From positions 16,678,001 to 16,742,000 of the forward strand of contig OX485804.1 of assembly GCA_950295325.1 (NCBI GenBank): a DNA stretch of 64,000 nt, in the 5' to 3' direction. Source of the stretch: Polytrichum commune (lineage: Eukaryota; Streptophyta; Polytrichopsida; Polytrichales; Polytrichaceae). A program made the translations under genes and the position numbers. The notes below the pieces were generated by a model. That model was not told where the DNA came from. It saw only the letters and a program-made list of their open reading frames with translations, and ran no database searches. Below are positions 35,531 to 48,400 of the stretch, piece after piece. Position 1 is the stretch's first letter; each line of letters opens with the position of its first letter.

Positions 35531-36720
35531 CAACTCTTTTATGCACTGAAAAATGGTTACCTCCATGAAACAACTTCTTCTAGGGTTGAGGGGGAGCCAA
35601 ATGTTTTTTCAGATCCGGTCCTCAATACCACCGTCTCAGGTCATGGACTTCCATGTGTTGGCCCATTTGACTAATGTTGTTCCAACACTTTCATGTTGAG
35701 TGATGGGTTAACATCTGAGAGTGTGGATTTGCCTTGGTATTGAACATGGAGTTTGGAATGTGGTTGTCATCCCATTTATCCATTTTACATGCTACATGAG
35801 TGGATTTATTCAACTTTATACCTCAAAATTAATCTAAGAAATGTATACACTTTGGGGAAATTTGAATGCGAAGAGATTGTTAACACACAACAATGTGATG
35901 TAAAACACAACAAACTCAAACTCACACCAATATGTTCATGCAAATCAATTGTTTCTCATTTAAATTATAGCGAATTGATGGGTTTGGAATAGAGAAGCAA
36001 TTAACTCCCCCTCCTCACATTTCAACTTCCCCTTGCAATGTGCGGTTCATTATGTAAAACTCAAGGACACCTCCATGTGGATGGACGGTCAAATTCTTCT
36101 TGTTCAACTCCTAAGGGTTGGGGGGGGGGGGACGTCCAACTAACAACAAAAAGCCAATTGTTTTTTAAAATTGTTATTTGATTGATTGATTTATTTATTT
36201 ATTAGGTTGCTTTTAGGCTTTGGGCCTCAACCCTCCTTCTCATCAAAGCCAAAAAAAAAGAGCCGTATGATAGGAGAGTATCACGTACATTTCTATGAGA
36301 AGGGAGTAGGTTTAGGGTTTAGGGGTACCATTCAAATTTATACACCATGTAAGGATCTTCACACTTAGGTGATTTCTCTAGCATCAATATATAAACATAG
36401 TATTTGTTAAAAGTCATATTCACATGTATTTTTTTTAAAGGTTAATTCAATTTATAATCTTTTGGAGTGTAGTTGAACTTTGGAAAAAAGTTGTAGTGGA
36501 CACTTGGACGATCATACCCCCTTACATTCCATAACCATGTGCGATAAAAGTTTAATACCCTATATTATATACCATAGGTAGTTTTAATAATTATGATAGT
36601 AATATCTTGTGACACTCATCAAATCTATATCTATATCACAAGTTGATACCGGCACGTTTTGACATTATTGACCAATGTATAGGCCCAACAATTGTTTTTT
36701 TGTAAACCCTCCGATACCCG
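35531..36720. other. Spacer upstream of CCT2
   Basis: AT-rich, no gene assigned. Contains a G homopolymer at about 36119-36131 and a TTTATTTATTTATTAGG run near 36190. Short plus frames at 35753-35992 and 36186-36368 are not recognised. Confidence 0.4.
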
Positions 36721-36794
36721 GCTGACAGCCGACACGGCGGGTATGGACATCGACGGAGGAGGAGAGTAGGAGTAGGAGAAACCCAAGAGCGACT

Positions 36795-36803
36795 AAACCC
36801 TAA
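36795..36803 (+). promoter_or_regulatory. Telo-box in the CCT2 5' region
   Basis: AAACCCTAA, 121 bp upstream of the CCT2 start codon. Telo-boxes are common near the transcription start of plant genes for translation and protein-folding machinery. A reverse copy, TTAGGGTTT, lies in intron 1 at 37041-37049. The surrounding 36715-36925 is GC-rich, fitting the promoter and 5' UTR. Confidence 0.55.
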
Positions 36804-36923
36804 CAGGCCTTGCTCTTCTTGCTCTCACCCAGTTTCTCTTCAGGCCAGCCCAACGGAGCACACTCGCAGGCTGAACCCTTGCTTGCAAATCTCGGCCTCT
36901 CGCCCGCATTATCGCACTGCACC

Positions 36924-39900
36924 ATGGCTCTCCCGGTGCGTTCTGCTTCCTTGCTCCTTGCCGTTGTACTTGTCATTTATTTATTTATTTTTCCCATGTG
37001 CTTTGCCGCTGTGGTCATGCCCCGGCTCGGATCCGCCCATTTAGGGTTTCGCCCCTTAGAATCCGTGCCCCGATCTGTCGCGCGATCGTTCCTTCTTTGT
37101 GAGCAGAGGGCTTTGAGATGATGTTTTTGACCCGTGAGCTGAAGGTTCCGGGCTCTCGGTTGTATGGGTTTATGGGTTTTGATCATTTTTTGAGTTTGAT
37201 GATGCCGTTTATGTGCAGGGGGAGCTGTTCAAGGCAGATGCCATGGAGGAGAAAGGCGAGCGTGCCAGAATGGTACGTTCAAAATGAAATGTGTAGCTCT
37301 TCTTCTGTCATGCCATTTCTTTTTGCATTGCTTGAATCTTTTTGCATTGCATAAGCTTCAATGGTGCATAGGAGTCCACTAAGATCGGCTCTTTAACAAT
37401 GAGAAGAGCAGTAGACCAGCCAAGGTATTATGTTTCTTGAAGAAAAAAATGTAAAATCTTGAATTTTCACTTATAACATGGTCAAATTACAGTGTAATCC
37501 TCTTCTGATACATTGCTTGATATCTGTCTGGAAGAAAAGGTTCAAGACTAATGTTTTGTGCTCCAAAGTTGTGGAAGTCAGAATATTGTAGCAGTATTCA
37601 GCGGTTTCTGATAGGAAGATCATCTTGTATCATGTTAGGTTTCCCTGCCAAGCCCTCTGAAATACGAGTGTGCTGCTGCTGTCGTCCCACTTTTTGGGTT
37701 CCTGATGCTCTAATTTCACTACAGAGCAACATAGGACATTATATATCTTGCATTTGAAACCATTAAATGCTGTAGATGTTGAAAATTTGAGATCCAGTCT
37801 GGTGCTGTTCCGTAGTGCTCGAGCACTTGGTGCTGACAAGGCTTGTTTGTCATGCAGGCCTCTTTTATAGGTGCTATTGCTATTGCAGATCTTGTCAAGA
37901 CTACACTGGGTCCGAAAGGAATGGTATGTGATCTTGTAATCAATTTCAGTTTCTACCATAGGTAGTCCAGATATCATGTCTCAAGTGGTACTGAGTGAAG
38001 GGCACTGTGCTATGCATGTGAGTGACTCAGAGGCACGGGCTTAAGTGATTGCGTTAGAGTGTTTCTTGGTAATGCTGAACTTGGACAGCAAATTGGGGTT
38101 CGCATGCAATTAATGCTGATGATAGTTAAGTTGCTTGATGCTATCCTTGGTGTTATTCTTCATATTGGTGTGGGTATAGTGCTTTTAGAGCTATCAAATT
38201 TGCATTATATTGAGTAAGAATGCTGCCTACGCAACCTTTCAGGACAAGATTCTCCAGTCAACAGGCAGGGGCCAGAAAGTCACAGTTACTAATGATGGAG
38301 CAACTATTCTGAAATCACTGCATGTAGACAACCCAGCTGCCAAAGTTCTCGTTGGTGAGTTCCCTCAAAGTTGCCAATTTGAGATATTAATAAGAAAACA
38401 AGGACACACTGAGAAGCTTAACCGCATCAAATTATGGCTTGCATTATTTCTTACGCATGTGCACCACTCAAAAATGTTGTCGTAGTTGAGAGCCTCTATA
38501 TATTTGAGGTCCAATTTGATTGGTGAACTAGCAATTCCCTGAGGATCGCAGTGAACTGCTAACCCTTCAATTCTTGTACTTTTGGCTTGAATTGGTCCAT
38601 GACCAAGCATATTCATGTAAACTCATGGAGTGTCGGATTGCAACATCAAAAATTTGTAGCTTCTTAAGTGATCTGAATCCTGGCCATGTTTGCAGATATT
38701 TCTAAGGTACAGGATGACGAGGTAGGGGATGGCACTACATCTGTGGTAGTTCTAGCAGGGGAATTACTCAGGGAGGCAGAGAAGCTGATTGCCCTTAAAA
38801 TTCACCCTATGACAATCATTGCTGGTATGTGATTAAAACCGAGTATCATCAATATCAAATATCATGGAATTTGATAATAATGTTAATCTTCTTTCGTAAT
38901 CTAGAGTCCTGAAATCTTAAAGCAAATTGTAGTCAATTATGAAGGCTTAAATTTAAAGTCATGTAGTATGTCCTTTTTGTCAGCTATTCTCTAAGAGTGT
39001 ATCTTACTACTTTGCAGGTTATCGCATGGCTGCTGAAACAGCACGCTCTACCTTAGAAGCCTCTGTCCGTAACAACAAAGAGGATATAGGTATTGCATCT
39101 CGATCATAGAGACCACAATGATGTTTGTGTGTACTTCCTGCATTGCTGTAGAAAGCTTTTTCCTGAGGAAGTGACACCTCATCCTGCCGAATATCAGAGG
39201 TCACAGAATTATGACTTCTTACCACCATTCACATCTGGGTATTATGCAGACCAATTTAGATCCGATCTTGTCAACATTGCAATGACGACACTCAGCTCGA
39301 AAATTCTTTCTCAGGACAAGGTTCACTTTGCAAATCTAGCAGTTGATGCTGTCCTTCGGTTGAAGGTATGATATTATTACATTTTGGTCTTAACGTGTGC
39401 AATATGTGACGAGTATGGTTTTTATCATGATATTGCTTTCTGTTTTCAGTTTGTAACGTTTTCTTTCGGCAAGGTTGTTGTGCCTAGTATTGTGCTCCCA
39501 TTTATTCTGGATTATCTGGAGATAATTTGCTTGTTTAGGACTTTGTGTGTTTTAATATTTTTGACATAGAATCTTCTGTTATTGTTTTCTATGCTCGGCT
39601 TTGTGCAACATATCTGCTCCAGTCAGTGATCTCAATTGGGTTTGCTGTACAATTGATTCACAGCCTCTGAAGTATATATTTTTTGTACATACAGGGAAGT
39701 GACAACATGGAATCTATCCAGATCATCAAGAAGGCTGGTGGCTCACTCAAAGATTCTTTCTTGGATGAGGGGTAGGTTAAAATTTGGTTTACTTCCCAAG
39801 TTATGTTGAGTTTCCAGAAAACTAGTGTGGGTAGGGTATTTTGCATCTGTTGAAGCAGTTATCAATCTAAATTGTAACATCTTCTGTTTCCTGTGTTTCA

Positions 39901-41653
39901 CAGGTTTATTCTGGACAAGAAGATTGGAGTTGGGCAACCTAAACGTATTGAGAATGCTAAAATTCTTGTGGCTAACACTGCTATGGATACAGATAAGGTT
40001 AAGATATATGGTGCACGTGTGCGTGTTGATGCTATGCAAAAAGTGGCAGATATTGAGGCAGCAGAAAAATTGAAAATGAAGAGCAAGGTGGAGAATATTA
40101 TTGCACATGGAATCAACTGCTTTGTCAACAGACAGCTTATATACAACTACCCAGAAGAGTTATTTGCAGATGCAGGTGTAATGGCCATAGAGCATGCTGA
40201 TTTTGATGGTATTGAGCGATTGGCTCTTGTCACTGGAGGGGAAATTACTTCAACTTTCAACAATCCAGAGACTGTTAAGCTAGGGCGCTGCAAATTAATT
40301 GAGGAAATTATGATTGGTGAAGATAGACTTATCCACTTCTCCGGTGTTGAGTTGGGACAGGCCTGTACAATTGTTCTACGTGGTGCCAGGTCAGCTTTCT
40401 CTTATATCTGGTCTTCATATTGTTTTTCTTATCTAGAACAGATTGAGTTGATAAAACAGATTTTTTTCTTTGGATGGTTCATGTACGAAAATCTTAGTTG
40501 AGTGCAGAACTTGAGCTTAAAGTCTAAAAGGTCAGCAGTTGATGAGAGGTGATGTGGGCAACTATGATTTTCTGATCATTTCATTTTTTGCATTGACAGC
40601 TCGCATGTGTTGGACGAGGCTGAGAGATCGCTCCATGATGCACTTTGTGTCCTTGTGCAAACCGTCCGCGACAGCCGTGTGATCTGGGGTGGAGGATGGC
40701 CAGAAATTCTCATGTCTAGGCGTGTAGAGGAACTTGCTCGCAAAACTCCTGGAAAGAAGTCACTTGCCATTGATGCCTTTGCAGCTGCTTTGCGCCAAAT
40801 TCCCGTGACCATTGCTGACAATGCTGGTTTGGACAGTGCTGATTTAGTGTCACAACTACGAGCAGCCCATTCCGAAGATGGTAGCAGAGCTGGCATTGAT
40901 GTCATTACAGGAGAGGTGGGTTCCCTTTGTGCTTATCTTGACTTCAATTTTTGGTTTGGTCATCAGTATACCAAGTTAACAACTCTCTAAGCCCACCAAC
41001 AGATTCCTGTTTGGAATTTGCTTGCAAGAGAACGAAGCTGCAGGACACTATCAAGTTGATTCTTCACAACTTTTTATTCTTATTCTTTGGTTGGCCTGAA
41101 GCACCTATGACAGTAACACATCTCTTGATGATCTCATGTATCCTTATTCGTAGTTCCTAATTTGGATTGGTTGTAGTCAAGAGGAAACATACAGAGCTGA
41201 AAAGAGGGATTTATGCAACCCTACCCTTCTAGTGCTATCTGTAGCCTCGCTACACTAAACACCTAATTTAGTGTGGACGTACTATTCATCATCGATTAAT
41301 AGTCCTGAAATCACTCGCTGGCAACTAGAGGGATGTCACATGATACTTGGCCCTAAATGAAGTCATGAAGATATTTGTAATCAACATGGCATGCCAATTT
41401 GAACGTCACACTAAATCAGGTGTGTAGTGTAGTTTCTGAAGAGCATTCCAGGAGCAGAAAAATGGTACTTCAGCTGCCTAGGACTGATGTCTACTGTTTT
41501 CTTCAGGTGGGAGACATGGAGAAGCTTGGGATATACGAGTCTTTCAAGGTGAAGCAAGCCGTGTTATTATCAGCCACAGAAGCTTCAGAAATGATTCTTC
41601 GTGTTGACGAAATCATTAGATGTGCACCAAGACAACGAGAAGATCGGATGTAA
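36924..41653 (+). CDS. CCT2: T-complex protein 1 subunit beta (CCT-beta chaperonin)
   Basis: Subunit of the cytosolic TRiC/CCT chaperonin that folds actin, tubulin and WD40 proteins in an ATP cycle. Eleven exons join in frame: 36924-36935, 37219-37272, 37858-37923, 38243-38354, 38696-38824, 39018-39089, 39250-39365, 39695-39771, 39904-40389, 40600-40915, 41507-41653. This gives 528 residues (Arabidopsis CCT2 is about 527). The sequence tracks the plant protein throughout: [157 protein letters not shown], and the end RQREDRM. The GDGTT and LGPKG motifs form the ATP site. The first exon encodes only MALP; reading through its donor gives a false signal-peptide-like ORF. Confidence 0.97.
41250..41432. 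mobile_element. Short MITE in the last CCT2 intron
   Basis: 183 bp with 26-bp terminal inverted repeats that differ at two positions. Left end CTACACTAAACACC plus TAATTTAGTGTG; the right end read in reverse is CTACACTACACACC plus TGATTTAGTGTG. The termini resemble family F (CACTAAAT), so it may be a relative. No coding capacity. Confidence 0.8.
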
Positions 41654-42640
41654 ATGCTGAGCAATAGAGGTTCGCGTGAATGTTATGGCCCTTTTCTGAA
41701 ACTAGTTCAGTATGGAATACTCTTACTTTGACACCTGCACACGAGGAAATTTCCAGTCATGGTAGTGGAACTTAAATCTTGGCAATTGAGGGGGACCTGC
41801 GCCAGAGGATAGTAGGTCGGCTCTTATATCACCCCTCTAGCGCCCCTTCTACGATTGAGCATTTTGTGTTTCGGAATATTGGGCCCGTTGCACTTTATGC
41901 CTCCCAAGCGTTTTGACATGTCACCCTGCATGTACAATGAGGCTCATACAGAAATTTAGATGACAAAACCTGTAAGGTTCCTTTCTAAACAAGTTATGGA
42001 GGCCATACTGTATGTCCTTCGAGCCAGTACTGTTCTGTCAGTATGTTTGACATTGACTCTCAGGTTCCTTCATTCTTGGGCTCCCTTCCTGCTTCGCACT
42101 CAGCAGCATCAATTCTCTTTTAAAAAAATTGGCATAATTTGGTGGCATTCTTATTGAATTTAACGCTCATTGTCCTGTGGAGTCTTCATTGGACACGTAT
42201 ATTGGAGTGTAAATGGCAAGGTTTGTGGCAAGAATTGAAACGAAACGAAATGAAAATGATTTTGGACTCCGGGAAGCCAAAATGGAAATATGCTAAAAGA
42301 ACATTGAGATGCTGTCATACCGGCTAGTTCTCTAGAGCGGTTTAGTGCGATACCCCCGAGGTAGAGTCTAATTTCAACTTATGGTCCAATTGAATGGAAG
42401 ACTGGAGACTCCCTAATATTACCTTCTCAAATAGTGATTGCAACTTGTTTTCAATGGAGTTGCGTAGGTGACACTTCAATCTAAAGTGTGCCTCATTTTT
42501 AACTACATAATAAGAGCAAAGGTGGTATAATCTATTTTTTCTAGAGATAAGGTTTGTTGATCATCGTGCAGTTTGGATGGCAAGTCTATAATTTGAGGTG
42601 CAGTATGCAGCAATGATCTTATGTTGTGCTGGTGTTGATG
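41654..42640. other. CCT2 3' flank and spacer
   Basis: 3' UTR of CCT2 probably extends a few hundred bases; no single polyadenylation signal stands out. Plus frames at 41960-42157 and 42139-42327 look non-coding. No repeat family copy was seen. Confidence 0.4.
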
Positions 42641-43760
42641 GTTGCTTCATGTACAATTCACACTTGTATTTGAGAAATTTCTTGAGTGAAGGTAATCTAG
42701 TTTGTTCTTGGAGAGATGGAAAGAGTTCCACTCTTTAGCAAGAAAAACCTCCTTGATATCATCAAATGCTATTATTGATGTTGGGTTCGCATGGGTTCCC
42801 AATGAGGTAGACCCCATGCTACCTTCCACATGGCTGTTGATTTGTGCCATGTGTTAGCCCTTTGTTTGGCAAGGGTGTTGGGAGAGTGATGTTTGATTGA
42901 CCAACGACTATTTTTAATATACATGAAAAATCTCTGTCATATTCATCCAAATATATTTCAAGTTCATTAATGTAAAAGCCAAATTATGTGGGGGAAAGGG
43001 GGCATCCTTGTTTACCACTGATGTTGGACATTACTTTCCCAGATGTAAGTAAGTTGATTTGTTCATTGCTTTTACAACTTGTTCTAAATGTATTGGTATG
43101 CCTAATTGCTGGAGGCATTCCCAAAGCTTATCACATGAAACCGTGTTGGATACTTTTTTGAAATCAACAAAATAGGAATAAAGACATGAACTTGCAAATA
43201 CTTGTTCAATTAAAGTACATAAATATAAGAATGTGTTCAAAGTAGATCTAAATTCCCTAAAACTTGCTTGTCCTTTTGCTTTGACCCCTTTCAATTCTGC
43301 CCACTAATTCTGATTTTTAAAATCGGAGACACAAAGCTTGCCAATGATTGCACCTAGCATTATGGTCTTGTAATTTCCCAAGGTACTTCTTTCATTGAAT
43401 TTGAAGATCATTTGAATAATGTTGGTGTTCCATAAAGATGGGAATCCTTCTCTACCCACTAAATTAAATAGTTTTGCGATTGGCTCATATAGATCATTTT
43501 CTACTCATTTTAGAAACTAAAGATTTAGCCCATGAATATGTGCCGCCTTGTAATTTGCTACATCCTTCATAATGGTCCATACTTGCCCTTTGTAAAATCA
43601 TCTGGAAGTTGGGCATTCGGAATAAAATGAATACTGATACTTTGTCCTAAGATGTATAATTTTGTGCAATGGTCAATTGCTTCTTGTGGCGTAAATGGGA
43701 GAGTTGAATCATCTTTTTCTTCGAAGCTCTTTTGAAACAATTTTGGGTCCCTTTTTGGTA
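42640..43760 (-). pseudogene. Dead LINE (non-LTR retrotransposon) reverse transcriptase fragment
   Basis: The minus-strand translation shows the order of a LINE reverse transcriptase with stops in between: EPIAKLFNLVGREGFPSLW, TNIIQMIFKFNERSTLGNY, KTIMLGAIIGKL, GVKAKGQASFREFRSTLN, TLIEQVFA..CLYSYFVDFKK, DKLWECLQQLGIP, SNISGKQGCPLSPT, FGFYINELEIYL. The longest intact piece is 43294-43031. FVDF corresponds to the first catalytic aspartate block, and KQGCPLSP precedes the (missing or lost) active-site strand. No endonuclease domain was recognised at the 5' side (43600-43900). Clearly inactive. Confidence 0.85.
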
Positions 43761-44532
43761 AAAGATATACAATAGTTCCTTTTGTTTGTGCTTCAAGTAA
43801 GAGTGTTTCTTATGCCAAATCAACATGTGGCAATCTTTGAAAGTTGTTTGTGGAGTATTGAATGAGTGACTGGAGTGTAACACAATATGGTAATTTTGCC
43901 AAGCCTCTTGACAGTTGCTACCGAACCATGTGTTGGATGGTCTACCTCTTTGTTTGAATTTTAAAGAAAAAAGTAAAATTATTTTTTCTATTTTTTCTTT
44001 AAAAAGGAAGAAGAGAATATTGGTTGAGTTGCACGTAATATCAAGTTTAACTAAGCTTGATCATGTTCGTCTTATGAAGTATATGTCCCACCTTGGATAT
44101 AACTTAGTTCGTGTTTGACATTTAGAACATAAACATCTTCTTAGGGTTGGAATAGAGAACTTGACATTGACGAGACAAGGGTGGAAACCTTGATCCTACA
44201 TGGATCCTACACTTTGACAATTTTTGAAGAGAGGGCAGTGGTCTGTATCGAGTTGTTTACTACCTATGAAGAAATTAGAGATACAGTTGCAAAGGGAGTT
44301 GGGATCACCATGAGATAATCAACTATGGTAGCCCCATCCATACTAAAGAAACAAGTGAAATTCTGACATTGCTTATTTGCCCCATTAAGAATCATAGAGT
44401 TGGAGAAGGATAAACTTTCCACAAAAATCGATTGAAAGCATTACAATGGCCAATGTCTTTGGACTTTCTAAACTACCTAGTTGATGCCGTCGACATCAAG
44501 ATGCATATCTTGCCCTTGGTGAGAATTGCACT
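43761..44532. other. Spacer
   Basis: May contain the decayed 5' part of the LINE up to about 43900. Beyond that, no gene or repeat was recognised. Confidence 0.35.
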
Positions 44533-44708
44533 AACTATGATACTAACTATTTGGAATTATGCAATCTTATATCTATGCATTGTGTATCTCATATTTTACC
44601 AATAAATTTTAAATCGATTTTGTGGACATTATAATACATTAACAACTTTACTTAGTAAAAAATTACATCAATAGTAAAAAAATAGAATTTTGTTAAGTCC
44701 AAATAGTA
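44533..44708 (-). mobile_element. Family H foldback element (reverse)
   Basis: Ends AACTATTTGGAATTATGCA and GTTAAGTCCAAATAGTAAGT are inverted. In reverse complement it contains ACTATTGATGTAATTTTTTA, CTAAGTAAAGTTGTTAATG and TATTATAATGTCC, matching 12841-12910. Confidence 0.6.
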
Positions 44709-45444
44709 AGTGACAATAAATATCATATTTAGTAGTGTAGTTTGAGCATTGAAATCACCTACTAGAATAACCTATCCTAAAGACTAATAACTCAAAATAT
44801 ACTCAATGAAAAGAAGATAATAAGGGTCTGTAGTTGTTGGGTTGTAGCTTTTGGCACTAGAAGGTGGGAAGTAGCATATACCAATATAAATATCCATGGA
44901 TAAACCTATATCCTTGTGGATCCTTATCCACATACGTGTGTCTACGTGAGTGGAGGGGAGCTGAGACCCATGGACAAAGAGACTTCCTAATAAATACAAT
45001 GATACCCCTTGTCCTCATGAAGTGGTGCCTGATTGTATGTTACCAAATCCATATATGCAATCGAGAAACGAATGTAACCGAGGATTTCTGCTATACCTAT
45101 TGCATCTGTGGCATATTGCAATATACCTATTACAATATTGTCGTGCATAGAATAATCTCTACAATTCCAGTAGACACAAGTATCAATTAGAGCTGTTGTA
45201 TTATCCACATAAACGACAATATGATTTTTTCTTTATTTCTATCAAGGGTAACATAGCAACATATCTAGGCACCGTGTTGTGGAACATTATACATTTGAAG
45301 TTCGCATGTTTATTTTTAGCAACTAAATCAGCTCAACCACGAAATTTGTGGCATATTGTTACAAAGAAGTTTTCCATGGTAGAACAAAATTTGACTTGAC
45401 AGTCAACAAAGAATAGAATTACCAGGTGGACGTCCTCCAATAGA
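44709..45444. other. Spacer at the 3' side of the sirtuin gene
   Basis: No gene recognised. Overlapping frames on both strands at 44784-45208 are not conserved-looking. Contains the 3' flank of the minus-strand sirtuin gene. Confidence 0.35.
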
Positions 45445-48400
45445 TCAACTAGACAGTTGAATCATGAAGCTTTGCTCAAATTCTTGGCGCTTAAGTTCAT
45501 GGTCATCCACCTCTGTGCATTCAAGCAATAATTCACCTTGATTTTGTTTGGAAGTCAAATACAACGGACATTCCATGTTTGTGTTTAGTCTATGAGGATG
45601 CTGTTCTGATGTCGGCTCAAGTGCAAGTTCCTGTGCAAGTAGTCGCATGACTTCATCACACCGGCTATGAATGACCTGCAAGTCAACCCGTCTAAAATGT
45701 TAAAATGCATCATCTACACCAACTACATCAACTATAAGGTGAGGAATTGCTCATTTAGGTTTTTCACTCCACAGATCAATTTGGAGCCAAAACCATCAAT
45801 ATTTGCAAGCCTTGCCCACCTAAAATACCACCAGGACTTGGAACAAATCAAGCGGAGGTTGAATATCCTGAAACTTCTAGAAATTACTCATGAGATAGGT
45901 TGCTTCACAACTCCATGCCCTGATTTAGCACATCTTCACATATGCTAAACCTAGAAGTCTCCTCACGAAGATCATGTGAACAATAGAGTTATCCTTTAAC
46001 TCAATGTAACTTTTCATCAGGAGTTAGTGCCCTATAATTTTTTCCATTCCTTGCTTGGATACAATGTCAATCAATTTTTCCCACTTGTGGTGCATGCTCA
46101 GAGGTAGTATTTATATTCAAATAAAAAGGGCCAAACTCATTTTAGCACCCCTTGGCATGCGGAAATGAGTTGGACCTTCAATGGACTGATATAGAATGTA
46201 CTTTGTTCCAACCTCCACACTACCTCCAACCATGCACCCAAAACTTACTGAACATAGAAGGTGTTGTATGCAAAACAACCAACTTCTGACCAAATGTCAT
46301 GTTGAGTTAGAGGATAACTCTAATAGCCACAACAATTCAGTAACAAAGGTTCACAACAATTTTCATACAGAATGAAAGAGAAAGAAAATAGTTGAATCAG
46401 TACCAGAGCAGCCCTGCCATCAAAAGGAGTGTGTTGCAGATTGATGATAACAAGCTTGCCACCATTCTTGGCCACTTTTACGGGCATGTCACAAGCGGGT
46501 CCTACTTTTAAACTAGATCCCAGAACTATGGCAAGATCGGCCTGATCTGTGTGTTCCCAAGCTAACTCCACATCCTGCATCACAGAAAGCAAGCAAAAGT
46601 AAGGAAAGTCACAAGTGGATGTAGCCTTCTTGAATCTTCAAAACCATAGCTTGTCTTACAATGTGCCACTTCTGATATGCATTCGGGTATGTATTTGAGA
46701 TTAAGGCATTGTATATGAGCTCAAATCTCCCTATAATTCAATCTACATATATGTATGCATATGAATTATGCATATGATAAATAGGATGACTTAATTCAAT
46801 GGGATCAATTCTGACACTTTGACCTTAAGTTTTAAAAAAGTAAGCTTAAAACCCTCCATATGACACCTTGAGCCCCAAAATGGGTATGGCTAGGCAACAT
46901 TGATGGGTAATTTATCTTGTTGAAAAGATCTTGAGGTGATTTAATTACAGCAGACTCTTTATTCCTTCATTTCAATAAGATATGAAATAAATAAAAGGTT
47001 CCAGCATTCAAACAACTAGATAAAATTATTCTTATGGCCAATCAAACTCACTGAGACATTGTCTGAATTGACTGTATATCACAATGTATACAGAGTACCT
47101 CCACCCGAGGACTTATTATGATTTAAACTCTTGAATTATTTAACTCCCTGAATAAGTTTGCAACATCAAAATAACATCGGACAGTATTACCAGTGTTGGT
47201 CTGGTATTTAGGTGATTGCATGGGTATCAATAATCAAAATCAATAATGGTATCAAATATTGATATTTGGTGGGGATGTAAAGGTAAGGGAATCTTTGTAT
47301 ACCGGAGTTATTATTTGGGTCAATACCCTTCTAAATCAAATTGATACTAAAGCGATTTTACCTAGGTATGAAGGTTCTTAGATAGTATATAGACCCCATG
47401 GTATAAAAACAAAAAAACTGTCAATTACCCATACCCTCATAGTATTAAAAATCATGAAATCCTCATTACAGATACCCGAATGTTCAAAAAAAGACAAAAC
47501 CAGTCCACAACACTGGTTATCAAGGCTCTGATCAATTCACCAATAATACCATCATAGCACAAAACTGGGTTTTGTTTTCTTGCACATACCTTGGCTGGTA
47601 AATTTTCACCAAATAGGACCACCGAACTTTCAAGCTCCCCACAACAATTCTCTGCTTCACAAAAGCGACCAGTCTTGTGGTCATGACTTTGCCCTTGCTT
47701 CTTTGTGACCGTCACTACTGCTGCAGACTTTTGTGACTTGGAATTTCCTTGTGACCTAAATGCTACTACATTTGAACTTGCAGTGCTGGGCGCTGTCAAC
47801 CCTTGCCACACTGCAAATTCTCTGTAATACCGTGCTTCACAGAGAGGGCAAATTTCGAGTGAGTAATTTCCGTGGAGTTCACTTTGATTTTCAGCCAGCA
47901 CACCGCTCCGCAGATGCAAATTGTCAATGTTTTGTGTGACAATGTGGCAGACATGCCCCGTCTCTACAAGGCTTTTCAGAGTCTCATGACTAAAAGTCGG
48001 GTTCAACTGCACACAGAGATAATCAAGGGAGAAGAAGTTGTATCAAAAAAAAAATTAAATAAAAATGAATGGAACCTGCAGAAGAGATGACTCTAATGTT
48101 GCCACCAGCGTGAATTATGGTGTTGCTTCATCTTCAAGTGAGTCTCATACTAAGGTAGACAACCCTTATTTGGTTACCTTTCTTACTAAGACACTTATAT
48201 CTAAGTGGTATGTGGTTTGGTGTGGCTCCAAGAACGGGCACCAAAAAGACATGTGTTTAGAAGAGATCGGACTGCATGCTCAAAATATGAACCCCATTCT
48301 AGGCTCAATAGTTCACATAATTATGACCAATCAATGAGCACGAGAATCTTCACTTCGACAGTGAATAACATCTTCATATAAGCTCCAAAATTTGTGAGGA

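Noticed and set aside
36810-37121. 103-codon frame with a signal-peptide-like start ([14 protein letters not shown]).
   Set aside because: It is the CCT2 first exon read through its donor at 36936. The spliced frame [20 protein letters not shown] matches CCT2 exactly.
40576-40905. 109-codon minus-strand frame.
   Set aside because: Antisense shadow of CCT2 exon 10.
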